Assembly (NCBI RefSeq): GCF_000264905.1
Contig: NW_006763137.1
Location: forward strand, 422,237 to 486,236
From: Stereum hirsutum FP-91666 SS1
Taxonomy: Eukaryota > Basidiomycota > Agaricomycetes > Russulales > Stereaceae
Length of the DNA: 64,000 nucleotides
Direction: 5' to 3'
Part shown: positions 10,072 to 22,333 of the stretch, piece after piece
How positions within the stretch are numbered: position 1 is the first letter of the stretch
Layout of the letters: every line of letters begins with the position of its first letter
Notes under the pieces: generated by a model
Told to the model about the DNA's origin: nothing
The model's input: only the letters and a program-made list of their open reading frames with translations
Databases searched by the model: none
Program-made: the position numbers and the translations under genes

Positions 10072-10778
10072 GTTGTTAATGTGAATTGAGCAGTGCTTTA
10101 GAAAGAAGTTAAGAGTTTGATTCTCGCGACCTATAGCATACTTCCCAGCCGTCCTTATGAACGAATCCCGTCTTTCAGTGACGTAGGCGGCGGCGGGATG
10201 GCACGCCGAGATGACAGTCTCGATGAACTCTGGGCCTTCGTTATTCCAATGAGATCGGGTCAGTCGGATCGCAAGCGTAAACTATTGGCACGAACGTTCG
10301 TGCATGACATGCCTGTCATGACCTCAAAGCCGTAGATTATCCGCGTTAAGAGAATGATGAGCTAGCTGAAAGCAAGACCACTGTTCAGTAGTAAAGGAAA
10401 AGGGTAAACCAACAGCGTTTAGCCGTCGTGGCCAATAATCATATCAGCAGGCGGCCCGCCTGGGCAGTGACGGTACAAACAAGGGCGTTCGACCTGGAGC
10501 GTGTCCGGAAATTGATTTGGTATTTTATTTCATGAGGGGTCGGACCCTTGAAGTATGCGGGAGGAGCATTGGTAGGAACCACGTAGAGATATAGCAAGAA
10601 TATATGACAGAACAATAACAAAACAAAACACGACATAGCAAGGGAGAACAACGATATAGTCATGGTGTGGGAGAGTCTGCGGGCCTAACGCCCTTGTATC
10701 CTCCTAGAAAAGTACCCGTTACGCCCTAACGGCGAGGTGGGCCCAGCTCTGTAACCGTATTACCCAAAATCTCTTTCC
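10072..10778. other. Intergenic 0.7 kb
   Basis: A short hydrophobic minus-strand frame (10439-10663) is probably chance. Nothing else seen. Confidence 0.4.
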
Positions 10779-11930
10779 CTACACAGCGGAAAAATTCCTC
10801 TCCTTCACGTTCCTGACGGCAGGCCCATGCAACAAATCATCCATCTCCAATGAGATACTCACCTCCCTCTCTCTGTCTCCGTCCATATGTGCCGCGCAAA
10901 TAGCAAGGTCATGAAGGCGCTTCCGCTCCCTTTCCTCGGCATAAGATCCAAGAGACTTCCTGCCTGTAGTGACAGGCTTCCTCGGGACTACACCAGCCTC
11001 AGGAGCATTACCACCTCCAGTCACGTTCAACCCCTGCCTTTCGGGCTCCTTACCCTTCTGCTTCGGCCTATCCTCCCACTGCACACGATCCCTCCTCATC
11101 TCACCAAATCCAATACCGTTCCCCCCTACTGCCTGAAACGAGGAGGAATACACCGACTCGCCCAAAGGCCTGAAGCTCCTCTGCGACTCCTCCAGCACGA
11201 CCGTCATCCTCCTGTTCCAGCGTCTCAGCTGTCGAATCCTAGACCCCAGAAACTCGTCGGTGTCCGGCCTAGAGCCGCTAGCGGGTCCAGACGTTGCGAC
11301 GGTGTTGCGGCGAGGACGGTTGATCCTCGTGAAAGTCGTAGATGAAGTTGTCGCTACGGTAGGGGGGAAGTAACTCATATCGGCGAGCTCACTGTCTTCG
11401 TCAGACTCGCTTTCAGAGTCCTCGCTATCGATACACGCGTCGACCTTCGGAACGGGCTTGCCGAGATGGCCTCGAATGTTATCGATAAGGGGAGCGAGAT
11501 CATCGGGAATCTCGTCGCCTGAGTTGGGTTTGTCGTGATGAGCATTAGCGACAGAATCAACGACGGCAACAGAGGAGGAAACTGAGTGGGAGGAGGCAGA
11601 GGCCGTGTCGGCGTCTCTGTTGAGCGAAGGGGATGATGACGCGGAATCGCCAACGCTGTCAACCAAATCGGCGGGAGGAAGGGCACGAGCGAGCGAGATG
11701 GAGTCGCGACGAGAAGGGGATTCACTGTCAGAAGAGCGGACGTCCTTCAGTTTCTTTATGAAGTAGCAGACGCGATCGAACTCGGCCCTTCGTGAGTCAG
11801 TAGGGTCCTTCGAGAGACCATGGAGGGGAGGGGAAGAGATGGCACTTGGACGTGTCGGTGAGTTCATCGGCGTGATCGTGGTGCCAAGTCCGCCAGGCAG
11901 GGCAAGCACAGGGCGTGCGGGGTTGTTCAT
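10779..11930 (-). CDS. Unknown Ser-rich acidic protein, member 2 of the local paralogue pair
   Basis: A single open exon of 383 codons. The N-terminus 'TPMNSPTRPSAISSPPLHGLSKDPTD' parallels the first paralogue (TPMNTPIRPINTAPPLLRSLSHDLND). It is followed by a short predicted helix (FDRVCYFIKKLKD), then a long Ser/Asp/Glu-rich region including DSEDSESESDEDSE. The conserved block 'WNRRMTVVLEESQRSFRPL' plus 'GNGIGFGE' lies around residues 235-275, preceded by 'RINRPRRNT' (paralogue 1: EPTRPRRAT). The C-terminus diverges: here it ends EMDDLLHGPAVRNVKERNF, while paralogue 1 ends with a basic tail. No known domain was recognised. The acidic Ser clusters resemble CK2 sites. Nuclear or cell-cycle roles would be speculation. 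Confidence 0.7.
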   Translation of the reverse strand: MNNPARPVLALPGGLGTTITPMNSPTRPSAISSPPLHGLSKDPTDSRRAEFDRVCYFIKKLKDVRSSDSESPSRRDSISLARALPPADLVDSVGDSASSSPSLNRDADTASASSHSVSSSVAVVDSVANAHHDKPNSGDEIPDDLAPLIDNIRGHLGKPVPKVDACIDSEDSESESDEDSELADMSYFPPTVATTSSTTFTRINRPRRNTVATSGPASGSRPDTDEFLGSRIRQLRRWNRRMTVVLEESQRSFRPLGESVYSSSFQAVGGNGIGFGEMRRDRVQWEDRPKQKGKEPERQGLNVTGGGNAPEAGVVPRKPVTTGRKSLGSYAEERERKRLHDLAICAAHMDGDREREVSISLEMDDLLHGPAVRNVKERNFSAV

Positions 11931-13535
11931 GATAGACTGTAGTAGAGTGTGAATGAAGAAGTCTCCGTGATAATAGAAAGCGTGAGCAGCGCAAACAGTG
12001 CTCTGGTCGGGGGTCGATGATGGAAGTCAAGTTGAAGAGAGTGTCCTATCACTGCGCGTGTTATATAGTGACCTGATTCGTTTACGATATGATGTGTCAC
12101 AGACCTGATGAGGGTCTAGCCCAAAGGCGTCTAACCATTTTTGGCATGGCCTTTGTGAATCTCCAGAGTCGGTATCGTCCAATCCGATAACGAATTCCAC
12201 TGTGATCTGGAAGAATGGAGTCTTCGTTGATTTATTCGTTCGAACATTCTTTGGTGTGCAAGGTTGTTGCCCCGTAACCCACGGGAGAAGAAATTGCACG
12301 TGAGACGTAATGCGCGACCGAGTCTTAGTCCGCTGCAACATATACATGGTATTTGGTGCAAGATAGGTAGTCAGATCTCGCGATTCGAGGCTCTGTAAAA
12401 CTTTACGACAGGAAAACACAAGTATGACAACGTTCAAAGCCAGTGGATGCAGTCTTCCACAGTACGAGACATTTCGGGGCGTCCAAGCAGTGTCAGATAC
12501 GAATCACACCCCTTATCATCGTACCCATCCGTGCGCATCCAAAATTGAGGTGGACCTACTGCGATTGGGCACCTTTGAAGGGAGGTCAGGGAGAACAGGG
12601 AGATTGGAACGGGTCGTTATGACTCGAACTCCGCCTTACCACCCAGTCCATGCTTGAATGTGACATTGCCTTGTAAAATAGCTATCAGTATTAGAGCTAG
12701 TAATTGAAGCATATAAGGATCGACTTTACCAGCGCAAGACTTCCATCCTTCTAACTGACCTTCATCCCCTCCCTGATCTCTCAACCTCGTTGGACCTCTT
12801 GAGCTCCATCTTGTTCTTCAACTGTGCCTACTGCTGATGAGTTTAATACGAGCAGCATGATATTCTACTCAAGGTAAATGGGACATCGAACGCCCCGTCA
12901 TTTCTCTGATGCATGGCGTAGAGCACAAACAGTACGACCAGAACGAGTGGTCACTATGTGTTTGTGATGTCCGAGTCAGCAAAGGAGTATTCCAGTTCAG
13001 TGCAGATAACAGAAGAACAGGTGTAGACTAGAGACAGGACTCGCTACATGAATCTAGATCAGGATTGAGCTCGTCGCTCTGCTCGACAACGATAGTGCGT
13101 TTGGCGATGTGCGTGGCACGGAACAAAAAAAATCGAAAGAAAAGGAGCAAAAATGACCCGCACCGCCGGCCGAAAGCGGCCCCGCACCGTTCCGCGCAGC
13201 ACAGGGCCTTGCTCGTCATTGACACCGCCGGTCGAGGCGGTCCCACTAGCTTTCATCTTGACCACATCATCTATCTATCATCGCTGTCGTCCCCGTCGTC
13301 GTCGCCGCCGACAATTCTTTGCGCTCTCACTGCCGCGATATCACTGGAATTGATCTGTCAACGAAGGTGGGCCACAATTCGCTCGTAACACATGGCCATG
13401 AACGGCCAACGGTCAGGGCGCCTGCTGACAAAATATATTCTGATTCTTCTTTCGGCACTTTCTCGTCACTTTGACGACGAATATCCAGCAAATCGCAATA
13501 CATTTGGCCGACAAACTCCGGAGCGAGGATTGAAG
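11931..13535. other. Intergenic 1.6 kb
   Basis: Holds the 5' flank of the minus-strand paralogue and the 5' flank of the DUF2015 gene. A minus-strand frame at 12027-12437 and frames near 13065-13390 are open on both strands without family resemblance. No RNA gene was seen. Confidence 0.4.
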
Positions 13536-14186
13536 ATGCTATTCTACTTCTCTCTTCTTACCCTTTCAGCGTTACTGGTAATGCGTGCGTACTCGTCTTT
13601 TATCCCTTCTGAGACAGCCGAGCTTCACTCTCAGAATGCGACATAGCACGACGAGGAAGCTGATGGTGGTGTGGTAGGACTAAGAGTTGGCTGACTTGCT
13701 TTGACTTCATAGTGTTGTACCGTTACCGCAGTGTTCTTCCTCTTCCTCAGCGCTTGCGCTCTTTTCTTCAACACCCATCTTCTGCCAACTATGCCCCTCT
13801 CAACACATTCGCAGATCAAGCTGCTGCTGGCCTGTCAAGCTCCACGTTCGACATCGAAGCGAATAATTTGATGGAAGGGGATTCGAGGCTTGGGCTGGAT
13901 GAGAATGGGACGAGGGAGGTGAGGGAGATCATGAGAAGAGAGGGTGTCGCGTGAGTTGATCACCCATTCAAGTGCTGATGCGCACAACGCTGATCAAATA
14001 CTGGCATTTGAATGACCAGGTTCGACCAGGCCAGGTTGATTCGGCATAATCGCATTCTCGCGGCGAATGGTATTGACCCATCCGGTGAGCTCTTTACCTC
14101 GAGCCGCGGCCGTGGCACCTCCACTGAACTTCAAATTCGTATTCTTAGGCATGCCTATGGATGCGAAAGCGATCACTCATCTCTGA
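13536..14186 (+). CDS. DUF2015-family small fungal protein
   Basis: Four exons (13536-13584, 13713-13950, 14020-14084, 14149-14186) join in phase to give a 129-residue protein. The first intron uses donor gtgcgt rather than the nearby gtaatg, because only that keeps the frame. The N-terminus is a hydrophobic segment (FYFSLLTLSALLVMLLY), a probable membrane anchor, followed by a basic Arg-rich stretch. The conserved part runs 'YAPLNTFADQAAAGLSSS', 'FDIEANN', 'GDSRLGLDENGTREV', 'IMRREGVAFDQARLIRH', then 'GIDPSGMPMDAKAITHL' to the stop. This matches the fungal DUF2015 family as I know it, in length and in the terminal D-P-x-G-x-P-x-D-x-K motif. The function of the family is unknown. Confidence 0.85.
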
Positions 14187-17100
14187 GGCATACCTTGCGG
14201 TCAATGCGCCGGCGACACTTCGCCGTGTTCATACGATCTGCCTGGAGTGCACATCTCGTATCTTATGTCTCTGTCACCACCATCCTCATTGTTGTATCGG
14301 TATTTTTTCATTTTCCATTGATTCTCTGGGCTTTCCATATTCCGCTGTTGCTTTCGTCGCATTTTCCACATTCCCTCCATCCATTGTCTCCCGCTTTCCT
14401 CGTCATCTCCATGGCTCATGTTATCTCCTGTATGGAGTTGTACTACGTATACTGCTCGGACAGTCGCCGCAATCTAGTTGTGTTGCTTACAGATTTCGGG
14501 TGACGAACGTTTGTAGTCTTGCGCCGCCTCAGACCACCGCGCTAATCACCTCGAGGCAGACAGAACGAATGAACCATCACCGGGGAAGATAAGCGTCGTG
14601 CATTCACGCACCTCATTTGATGTTGGCCTGTTTGTGTCGCACGTAAGTCTTCCAATTGTGAGCCACATACACCATGATTGAGGAACCCCTTGTCTTGTCG
14701 TGACTTTCGTACAAAGCTCCTTTGCGCTAATTGACTCTCCGCATCGGTTCGTCTGATCAGCTCTCGATACCCAATGTTCACACCTTCTTACGAATATTGG
14801 CCTGAATGCGACGGAAGATTCGCCGTGTTCACGATCCATCTCGTCTCTATGCACCGTCTGATAGTCCCTTCTATCATCGTCAACCTCTCCGCTAATATCG
14901 GTCTAGAAAAGCATACTACACCGCTTTCAAGCTGCTACACTACACCTCAATCACTCGTCTTTGTGCGAGTGCATTGCGCTAAGATGGATTAGGATGAGCA
15001 AAACATTGAGTGTGGTCGACCATTCCCTCCTTTTGGCTGAGCCTACTACGCCCATGGTCTTCGTTGTTGACATTTCGCGTCCAGCAGGTCCGAGAAGTCG
15101 TTATATTAAGAATGCACCATGACATCGCATTCGCGGCCACTTATAACGTTAACGCAGCCGAGCTGTTCAGCTCCTGGCCCGGTGTGATCGAGCGTCCCTC
15201 GTCAGGTTCGTGGATGATGCTTCAAATGAAGAACTTCCTCGAATGAATCACTCGTTGAATACCGTGTTTAGACAGATTCGACGCGGTATGGATTAGATTG
15301 ATGCAGCCTACGTCAATATCGGTCGCTCGGTCTGCCTATCTTGCAGGGCGGACGCCCCGTCGCTTCGACGACGTCAGTAGCTCCTGGATCCAGAGACTGG
15401 CGCTGCAACAGTGCTCGCCGTTCCACGCCAAGCCCGAGCACAGTCGGTCATAAGACGCAATGGTTATCTCTCCTCTATGTCTGCTTCGAAATCGCGCTCA
15501 ACAAGTTGACAAAGTCACTGTCAGGGTGAGTACAGCAGTGACTTCATAACGCCCTCGACGCGCATATCTCTCGATGCTTACCTCCTTCCGTAGCACTCGT
15601 ATCTTCAAGATCCGTGCCGGTCATCATCACCATGGGTTATTCGTGATATATGCCCATTCCTCCCAGAGGATTCATCCACCGACGAACGCCTTTGATTAGT
15701 GTGCCGTCAGCCACGAACTTTAGGTGAAACATGGCGCCACACAGCATTATTTTCGGGCGCACAGAAGTGGCGATGGCGGACCACTTTCACCGACTACCTC
15801 ATCAAGATGTCAGTGCACCAAATCAGGGTATGATTTGGAGTGAAAGAGAGTAAAGAAGGCGACGGGCGGCACAGCACAGACGTCCAACCTCCGATGCTCT
15901 CGCTCTGCACTAGTGTTTGTCGCCATGGTACGCGATTTTTCTTCACAGCTGGCTCGCAGGTACCGATCAGTTATGGTCAGCACTCCGATGTTCTTGGGTA
16001 CATCCTGGTATCGATAGCTCAATGGGACACGGTTTTGAACGTTCGATGTGTGTCGGAGGACTTCTGGGAGATGGTCTGGCCTTGCCTATAGTCGGTAACA
16101 AAACAGGCGAACCTTGGGTCTCTGCTTGATATCTTGGATGCACGAACTCTCGATAGAGCTTGTAGAGTCTAGACGGCTTAACAAAAACAGTATAGTCAAT
16201 GAGGGAGATCACACTTCCGTGTACGTCCGTTTTATTCCAAGACACACGTTTTGTGTCGTTGGATTCGCGACAGCAGTGCCACCGCACGGATCTATCGTCG
16301 GATGTATCTCTTTGTCAGAGTCACTGAACATTCTCCCGTTTAGGCTTTCTCTACATATTGCGCTCTCCCTAACCTGGTTTATCGCTCCTATTGCTCTCCG
16401 TGTGTAGGAAGAGAACGCCGCACAATCTACTTGGAGCAACGCCCAGCGGGTAGACAGTCAGCCAAGGCGAGGCAGGTCACATCAGCGAGCATCAACAAGT
16501 CAGTGTTCAGTATCAGCATCCCCATAAACTGCCCGGTATCGCGAACCTAAGCACTGCAATGGGTCATCGACTATCACGAAAATGTTGATGTGGCGTATGT
16601 AAGTCCTTCGAGGTTGCCTAAGCGCATTTTTCGCTCTTACAGTTCTCCTGCCTTCCCCTTGTATTGTTGTGCACATCCATCAACGCGGAAACGTATCGTA
16701 TCTTGGGCCACAACTTGAATGATGAACGATGACCGAACAAGGCTGTTGTGGGAGACCCCCGATTAGAACTGCTACCCGCCGGCAATGGGCAACTCCTGTT
16801 CCATGGACGGGTCTGATACTCCAGATACTTACCTCGAGGCGGAGCCGGTCGTGCCCACGACGACGGATTCGAAAACGAGGCATTTTTTGCGTCGTGCGTA
16901 CGTACTGTGCGTCCTGCACTTTGCACGACAACATCGGCAATTATTGAAATGCTCGGTTTACGCTTACCCCAACGGGACGTGGAGGAACCGCCAGGGAACG
17001 CCCCCTTTTGGCGCGCAGGCTAGATTTGAATTTGTGCCATGATTGGATCGTATCTCACTCAGGCGCGGTCGTGCTTCTAAATTGCTTTATTTTTATGATG

Positions 17101-17264
17101 TACTTACAGACCGACGGGTATAAAGGTACGTTCTGTTTTGGTTGCTCTTCTCCACTGCAGTGATCCCCTGTGCCCCGTCCCCATCTCACTCCATTTCACC
17201 TCACAACGCCTCGTACCCGTATCGCCCTTGTTCATCCCTCACCCTCATATTCAACACAATCACA
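14187..17264. other. Intergenic 3.1 kb, no recognised gene
   Basis: Many short frames on both strands; none shows conserved motifs or a consistent splice chain. A TATA-like GGGTATAAAGG at about 17117 lies roughly 150 bases before the next start and may serve that gene. The size of the gap suggests unrecognised exons or decayed repeats. Confidence 0.4.
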
Positions 17265-18010
17265 ATGGCTCTCGCTGATACATTCAAGTCAAACACTACC
17301 TCTGTCGAAGTAAGCCTTCGCTCTTGTCCTGCTGCTTCTATTTGGTCTTGTTCTTTTACTTATTATGTTCTCTAGTTCTCATGGCCACAAGGCGTTTCTG
17401 GCCTTGAACGTATCATGCTCTCTGCTCGTGGCGACCTCCAGAGACTTTTAAGGTTCGTCATGTTCCAACCGAACTCATCTGCCAAGCTGCTTCGTTGATG
17501 TATCACTGATATCAACGAATTCGTTCATGCAGCGCATTTTTTGCTCGCACCATTACCATCAAAACTATCTACTCTCACACTTCTCCTCGCACCCATGCCG
17601 CTTCTATCGAGACTCCTCTTTCCCAAAAACGCGAAGTTCACCTCGTCTGCAATCACAAGACAGTCTGTGTCGCAACCTCTACTGTAACCATCACCGACCC
17701 GCATATCGAGCACCTCTTCCTTGACGAGAAGTTCGCTATTGGTCAAGTATTCCGGAAGATGGGTACACAGGCCGAATTCGCACTACTCGAATGCGGTTCG
17801 AGCATCGACGCGACTACCGGGAACGATAAGCTTTGGAGGCGGTATATCCTTGCCATGGAGGGCTTCGAGTGCGATATCATTGAGGTGTTCCCGGACAGGG
17901 AGATGTTTACGGACGAGGCGTGGATCGAGGCACCGGAGACGCTGGTGAAGGGTGTTGAGGAGGCCAAGGAGCGGTATCAGGCCACGAAGCGCATTTCTCT
18001 CTACGCTTAG
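17265..18010 (+). CDS. Chorismate-lyase-like (DUF98/UbiC-like fold) protein
   Basis: Three exons (17265-17309, 17376-17452, 17533-18010) join in phase to give 199 residues. The signature is 'GLERIMLSARGDLQRLLSAFF' near the N-terminus, then 'KREVHLVCNHKTVCVATSTV' and 'FLDEKFAIGQVFRKMG'. This is the order of conserved segments in the chorismate pyruvate-lyase-like superfamily, where 'G(D/N)LQR', a central 'REV ... (V/A)xSxV' strand and the 'IGQ(L/V)FR' segment line the ligand pocket. Substrate specificity cannot be read from the sequence; fungal members are mostly uncharacterised. No signal peptide is seen. The start ATG lies in a CACAATGG context after a C/T-rich leader. Confidence 0.65.
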
Positions 18011-18648
18011 GAGCTCACCATTTCTTCTTCTCTCCACGTTCTTGGAATCTTTCCATTTTCTATTCTTCTTCTATCATTCCGCCTCGTTCCTCACTATCTC
18101 CTTGCAAGTTGCAACCCTTTAGATACCGACTCGGATGTACTCCGTCATTGTACATTAGCGCAGGCCGTCTCCCGGCACGTCTCTCGAGCTTCGTTGATAT
18201 TATTTTATTATCTTTTCCATTGTCGTCTTCCATCCTATTGACATCCGATTCTCCTTCTCGGACATCCTCCTCGAGGCTCGCGGTTCTTCCCACACTGACG
18301 GCGACCTACGTCATCCACGTGATTCGCTTTCGCCACGTGGTCGAGACGCGACTCGCGTCTCCCGCGCTTCCTCCTCTTGCGCTCACGTTCAGATTTTCCC
18401 AGTCGTCTTATCCCAGCTACGTTCTCCATTGTTGCTAGACTGCTACATAAACATTACACGTATATAAATCTTGTCACCCTGCGATCACGACTCTCATAGT
18501 CCCTCTTGGTCAACAAACTGAAGACTCGATGATCATCTCAGTTTCGCATTCAACAGATTCGCCCTCAGTTCTAGGAACAGCCTCGTCTCTTGTCTCGTCG
18601 TCTTCTGTCCAAAACACTCGACTAGTTGAGTGAATTATTCTTCACCAC
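18011..18648. other. Intergenic 0.6 kb
   Basis: The 3' flank of the preceding gene and a pyrimidine-rich leader before the F-box locus. No coding frame is supported. Confidence 0.4.
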
Positions 18649-20298
18649 ATGGCACTGGAACGTACTATCTTGGATCTCCGCTATGGGTAAAAAGATGGTT
18701 CGCGGTGACTAACGGTGGCCTCGCTGGTTTGATGTCTTCAGAGCTGCTATCGCACCTCGTTACCTGTGGAATTGCTCGAGATTATCGTGGAAGAACTTCT
18801 AGATCTCAAAGGACGAAAACGAACGACTAGGCGTGGTCTCAACGGCCGCGACGGTACGTTTGCGCCTATCGCAAGCTTTAGTCTCGTTTCGCGGCAGCTT
18901 CGTCAGGTCGCATTCCGTGTCTACTTCCGTGAAGTCAAGATTACCAGCATCAAGGACCTCAATCGCATCTCTGCCATACCTGCTTGGAGTCTCTATGCTC
19001 GGTCAGTGTCTCAGATCTCGAAAAGACGCATGTATGCGGCTCAGAGATGCGCATATATTCACCTCTACCTCCATCTTCACGGCAACTGACCAACTCAGTC
19101 TGTACATCCCGGCCCACCTTGCTATCTGGTCCTCGCTTCGCATTCGTACTCACGTGGTTCACGTTTGCCCACTAGAACACTAACGACGACGACCATAATT
19201 CTCCTCTCAACGAGCCAATCCCGTGTCCCGCTCCGAAGCCTCCGCCTCAAACATCTATCGCTCTCCTTCAACGCCACGACGATCATCAAACTTCGAACCG
19301 CCACATACTCTCTTGTCCCCTTGTTTTCAGCATCGTTCACCAGCCTCTCCCTCACTCACCTTCCGAGCATCAGAAGGTCGCTTCTGAGCACCATAGCTGG
19401 GTCCTGTCCTGAGCTCGAGTCGCTTGAGCTTAGCGTGGTGGAGAGACTTGACGATACTTGCTGCATCGACTGTTTGGAGGAATCTGCGTGCTGTATCGTC
19501 CATTCAGCTCTTGGAGACAGAACTTCTGAAGGATCTGTCGAAGACCTGGCAGTCAGTCTCATCTACTGGGTCAAAGTTGCAGATCACTGACCATATACTC
19601 CTCTTTGCGATCTTCAGGTCTCTTACGCCACAGCACTCAAACCACTAACCCATCTCCGTCACCTCTCGCTCGGCATATTCCTCTCTCCTGACTCCGTCCT
19701 CTTCACCCACCTAACCCGTCACCTTCCCTCATCTTTCTTGTCCTCGCCCGCACCTCTTCCAAACACTTCGACCCCCACTTCATCTTGCTCTCCCGCTGTT
19801 GACATCTGCTCTGCACCTCAGACTCCAGCTCCGGGAACTCATCATACTTGCATCGCTCGACTCTACTCCTGCGTCAGCTCCGCGTCCGCGAAACCGATAC
19901 CGATGCCAACGAATGGCGAGGCCCAACTCGCACTCAGTCCCGACGCCGCCCTATCCACGCCGTCGACCTGCGCACGTTGTCGCCAGAAACACCTCAAGGC
20001 GACTAAGAAGCTCGAATTGACCGCGTCGGCTAGAGTAGCGCAGATCTTGAAGGGGTTGCAGAGTGTGGCGTGGAGCTCGTGGTTCGTCGATTTGGAGAGG
20101 AATGTGGATGGTTCGGGGGAGAAGGGAGAAAATGAGGGTGGAGACGGTGGAGGGGCTGTTGGGACGTTTTCCATTGACGATGTTGATGATGGTGGTGGTG
20201 ACGGCGGAGAGGAGCGAGATGAGCGGGCGAGGAGGTGGGCGAGGTTTTGGATTGCGAGGAGGGAAGGGCGGGTGAAGCTTAGAGGGAGACCTTGGTAG
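18649..20298 (+). CDS. F-box/LRR-type protein, frame questionable
   Basis: The F-box is seen at 'TSLPVELLEIIVEELLD ... FSLVSRQLRQVAFRVYFREVKI' (18744-19001). It can be joined to ATG at 18649 across an intron 18687-18743. Downstream, leucine-rich segments read 'LRSLRLKHLSLSF' and 'FTSLSLTHLPSIRRSLL' (about 19225-19380) and 'PLTHLRHLSLGIFLSP' (about 19640-19690), with an in-phase intron near 19552-19618. The end 'CARC ... ASARVAQILKGLQSVAWSSWF' is the usual C-terminus of this expanded basidiomycete family. Between about 19150 and 19240 no intron reconciles the frames: the exon after the second intron hits TAA at 19181-19183. The gene is either damaged or carries a base error. Intact members would recruit substrates to SCF ubiquitin ligases through Skp1. 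Confidence 0.55.
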
Positions 20299-20699
20299 TG
20301 GCTATATGAACTTTTGGTGGACATTTCGGGACGCTTCGGGACTGTGATGTGATCATGGATGCCACATTGGTGCATGCAACAGACAGCGATAGGCTACGGT
20401 CATCAGTACACGTCGTGAGACGAACTTTTACCTTCGACCTTATCTGCGTAGTTGTTCACTTCATGGCTCGCAGTCGGATGTTATGACGAAAGACGCGTCT
20501 TCGGATATAAAGGCGTTCAACAGAGTAGCAGAGTGCAATAGGGTGAGCAGGCCACAAGAGCGTCCATATCATCCAAAATCAGATAACAAGCAAAGCTACC
20601 TAAGCGATTACAATATGCCATCCGTCACAGACGAGAGCTCACATACCTGCGACTAAAAGAAAAGGACAGTCAGCTCGGTGCCTGACCAATGGCCCTCAA
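20299..20699. other. Intergenic between convergent F-box-type loci
   Basis: Nothing recognised. Confidence 0.4.
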
Positions 20700-21698
20700 C
20701 TATCGCAAGCACGTTCGACAATAAATACGCACCGGACATGACCAATCCATCCTCCTTTCACCACACCCCGGGCATCCTGCGATACTTCTCAAAAGGGAAA
20801 TATTCGAGTCGGGGATAAGAGTGATGATGGTGATGATGATGATGAAAGGACCCCTCGAGAGGGATAGGTATTGTGCCAGAAGAGACGAGGCGCATTCCGG
20901 GTGTATATGCGTTTCACGATGATTGTTCCCATAATGCAAACAAAGATCCGTGACATCCGAATTGGGGACAAAGACAGATGCAAGGTAGGTAGAGCAGTCG
21001 AGGAAGGAACATGATGGAGGTAAGGGTAATGAGTATCGAGAGCAGACAGATTTGCCGCCTGTGTACAAGTGCCGCACTTCGTCCTCTTCTGAAGAGAGAT
21101 GAAGTCTCAGGGACGTGAGTGTCGTATAGTGGTCTTCAACGAAAGAGATGATTTCGTTGTCAAGATCCAACTCGAGGTCGAGGCGGCGAAGAGATGAGAA
21201 GGCAGGAAGATCGGCAAAGATCATACCGGGCAGTGGAGTAAATTCAGGTGCGGGCGGTATAATCCTGTAGGTTGATACAGGCCTTCAGAACTTTATTCAT
21301 CGTCCCGAATACCCAATGAGACACTATATCAGGCGCAATCGTGAGTGATCAGAAACACAATCAACGAGACGAGATAGACTTACTTCTCATCCCAGTAGCC
21401 TTGGCTCCATCTTGGTTCATTAATGCTAAAATCGAGGACTTCTACAAGGAGCTGATACCTGGGCTGCCAGACTAATATCGTGTTGTACAAAGCACGCAGG
21501 GCAGCCCAGGTGTGTAAGTATACGGACGAATTGCCCGTAGAGGATACGGTTGCATAGAGCACGACATCGTTTGTCGAGGATACATATCGACGCGCAGTCG
21601 AGTGGGTTCCTGTCTCCCTCGCTAATAGACTGCAAAATATGCGGAGCGAGTCGTGCAAACTGGCAGTTGAACGGCGACAGTGCGTTTACGTCGGCCAT
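20700..21698 (-). pseudogene. F-box/LRR-like locus, probably degenerate
   Basis: The first exon starts at ATG 21698 and reads 'FARLAPHILQSISEGDRNPLDCASICILDKRCRALCNRILYG', an F-box-like helix set. Further exons give 'PRYQLLVEVLDFSINEPRW', then 'SHWVFGTMNKVLKACINLQDY', then 'FADLPAFSSLRRLDLELDL' and 'YTTLTSLRLHLSSEE'. This is the order of F-box, linker and LRR segments in basidiomycete F-box proteins. The frame changes between the NLQDY segment and the PLPGMIFADLP segment (near 21240-21270) with no plausible intron, and no clear C-terminus is present. It therefore looks decayed. It converges on the F-box locus at 18649, which also has a frame break. Confidence 0.45.
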
Positions 21699-21932
21699 CC
21701 AAGAAATAAAGACTGAAGCGGGACACTCTTTCAATTCCTTCAGCGATCACTGAGAAGTCACAACAGGCCTGGCAGAAAACAGAAAATCAGCTACCGCAGT
21801 ACCGGTGGTGGATGGAGATGAAGAAGATAAAGTCACCGGTCCAAGCGGGAAACTCCTCGAAGACTTCGCTGACTAAGCAACCTCACTGTTCGCCACAAAT
21901 AGCCCACGCCACATTGTCCGCAAGGACGTTAG

Positions 21933-21966
21933 GGAGGGGGGCGTATTGGTATCGAGGTCCGATCCC
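21933..21966 (+). repeat. Left terminal inverted repeat
   Basis: 34 bases, reverse-complementary to 22334-22367 with one C/T difference. Confidence 0.9.
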
Positions 21967-22333
21967 AAAACCCAAAAGTCGGGCGGTTCTGTACTCAAAG
22001 TTCGGGAGGTTTTCTGTACTTTTGTGGATCGGGTAGCCCAAATAAGGGCACCTTCCGTACTCACGCGGGATTGGACCTTCTCCCAGACGAACGCCCAAAA
22101 CACTGTCAATTTGACACAGAATCGTCTGTGCGGTGGCGTACAGTGTTGGAGAGTGGCAGTCGGCGGCCAAGCCTGAACACATACAACGAAATTGTGCGCA
22201 TAGTGATCGGACCTAGGCAGTCCTGCCAGCTTTCCGTACGCACAAGGGATCGGACCAAGAGGCAAATCCAGGCCAGTCATGTACGCACAGGATCAGACCT
22301 CACGTCGCATTTGCGACCAAAACAGTACGCATA

